DNA of 6,414 bases from Spirochaetota bacterium (GTDB lineage Bacteria > Spirochaetota > JAGLSM01 > JAKPMW01): positions 1 through 6,414 of the forward strand of contig JAKPMW010000251.1 in NCBI GenBank assembly GCA_029548715.1. Direction: 5' to 3'. Both the position numbers and the translations under genes were made by a program. The notes beneath the pieces are model-generated. The model worked only from the letters and a program-made list of their open reading frames with translations. It was not told where the DNA came from and did no database searches. Shown one piece after another: positions 6,079 to 6,414 of this stretch (within the stretch, counting starts at the first letter, position 1; every line of letters begins with the position of its first letter).

Positions 6079-6414
6079 TCACACCTATGAGGAAGTACAC
6101 CTTTGTTGTCTTTCATCAGGACTATGCGCCTCTCCTGCGCAGCCTGCAGGATCTCGGGGTCGTGCACGTTGTCGAAAAGCAGGGCGTGGGTGATGACGAA
6201 GCTGTCCGAGGGCTGACGGCCCGAGCCACCCGGCTTGGACGCGCCCTGCGGACGCTGGGGCAGCGAACGCCGGCAGAGGGGACAGTGCCCGCTCTGCCAC
6301 TGGCAGCCGATGCCATCCTTGAGGAGCTTGACTCTATCCAGCGGGAGACCGAACGCCTGGAGCAGGCAAAAACCCTCAACGCCAAGGAGATTGCCCTCCT
6401 TTTACCGTGGGGTG
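6075..6414 (+). CDS. atpI: V-type ATP synthase/ATPase subunit I, N-terminal part (cut by right edge)
   Basis: The frame is open from the ATG at 6075 to the window end: 113 complete codons of a protein usually about 600-650 residues long. Subunit I (eukaryotic a) has a cytoplasmic N-terminal half that binds the peripheral stalks and a membrane half that forms the ion half-channels beside the proteolipid ring. The beginning, MITPMRKYTFVVFHQDYAPL followed by LRSLQDLGVVHVVE, is the conserved start of the family: a beta-alpha unit with the LGVVHV motif at 27-32. Residues about 80-105 are a charged, probably coiled-coil helix. The membrane region lies outside the window, so ion specificity (proton or sodium) cannot be judged. 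It overlaps subunit D by 4 bases (ATGA), with GGAGG at 6063-6067, 7 bases upstream. A second in-frame ATG at 6087 is possible but less well spaced. Subunit K is expected next. Confidence 0.9.
   Translation, partial: MITPMRKYTFVVFHQDYAPLLRSLQDLGVVHVVEKQGVGDDEAVRGLTARATRLGRALRTLGQRTPAEGTVPALPLAADAILEELDSIQRETERLEQAKTLNAKEIALLLPWG

Noticed and set aside
1..6414. CRISPR arrays, tRNA/rRNA genes, insertion sequences, attachment sites
   Set aside because: I see no spaced direct repeats, no tRNA-like cloverleaf, no transposase and no flanking duplications; the window is densely filled by the genes listed.

Overview
The window is almost entirely the front part of a bacterial V-type (A/V-type) ATPase operon on the + strand, preceded by a divergent chemotaxis gene on the - strand. 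The DNA is fairly G+C-rich, nearly every gene has a clear GGAGG-type ribosome binding site, and a textbook sigma-70 promoter lies in front of cheW. This fits a motile Gram-negative bacterium. The chemotaxis gene and base composition argue against Chlamydia itself, although the ATPase genes are of the type and order known from Chlamydia, Treponema and Bacteroidetes. A Desulfobacterota-like (delta-proteobacterial) host is my best guess, but it rests on overall impression and not on a marker gene.

Layout: 1-77 (-) is the first 25 codons of an unidentified gene running off the left edge, with a start that looks like a membrane protein (possibly a chemoreceptor). 89-631 (-) is cheW. 632-937 is a divergent intergenic region of about 306 bases. 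It holds the cheW promoter (669-697, -), a G/C-rich hairpin (725-761), a perfect 18-bp palindrome (809-826) that overlaps a -35 box facing the ATPase genes, and a second possible ATPase promoter (888-916). From 938 to the right edge six genes follow on the + strand: subunit E (938-1549), a DUF2764-type protein (1556-2398), catalytic subunit A (2382-4148), subunit B (4138-5472), subunit D (5476-6078) and the start of membrane subunit I (6075 to edge). Neighbouring genes are at most 6 bases apart or overlap by 4 to 17 bases, so they are almost certainly one translationally coupled transcript. The proteolipid subunit K is expected just beyond the right edge.

How they work together: A and B form the A3B3 headpiece. 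A carries the Walker A motif and catalytic Glu; B has lost the P-loop but supplies the arginine finger. D is the coiled-coil central shaft, E the peripheral stalk, and I the membrane stator/ion half-channel subunit. Genes for the usual subunits C, F and G/H are absent from this stretch. The DUF2764 gene occupies the place where C (and F) sit in archaeal-type operons, and it contains internal repeats that look like those of the AC39/subunit C family. That is the most interesting point here. The operon architecture is known from other bacteria, so I do not claim an entirely new system.
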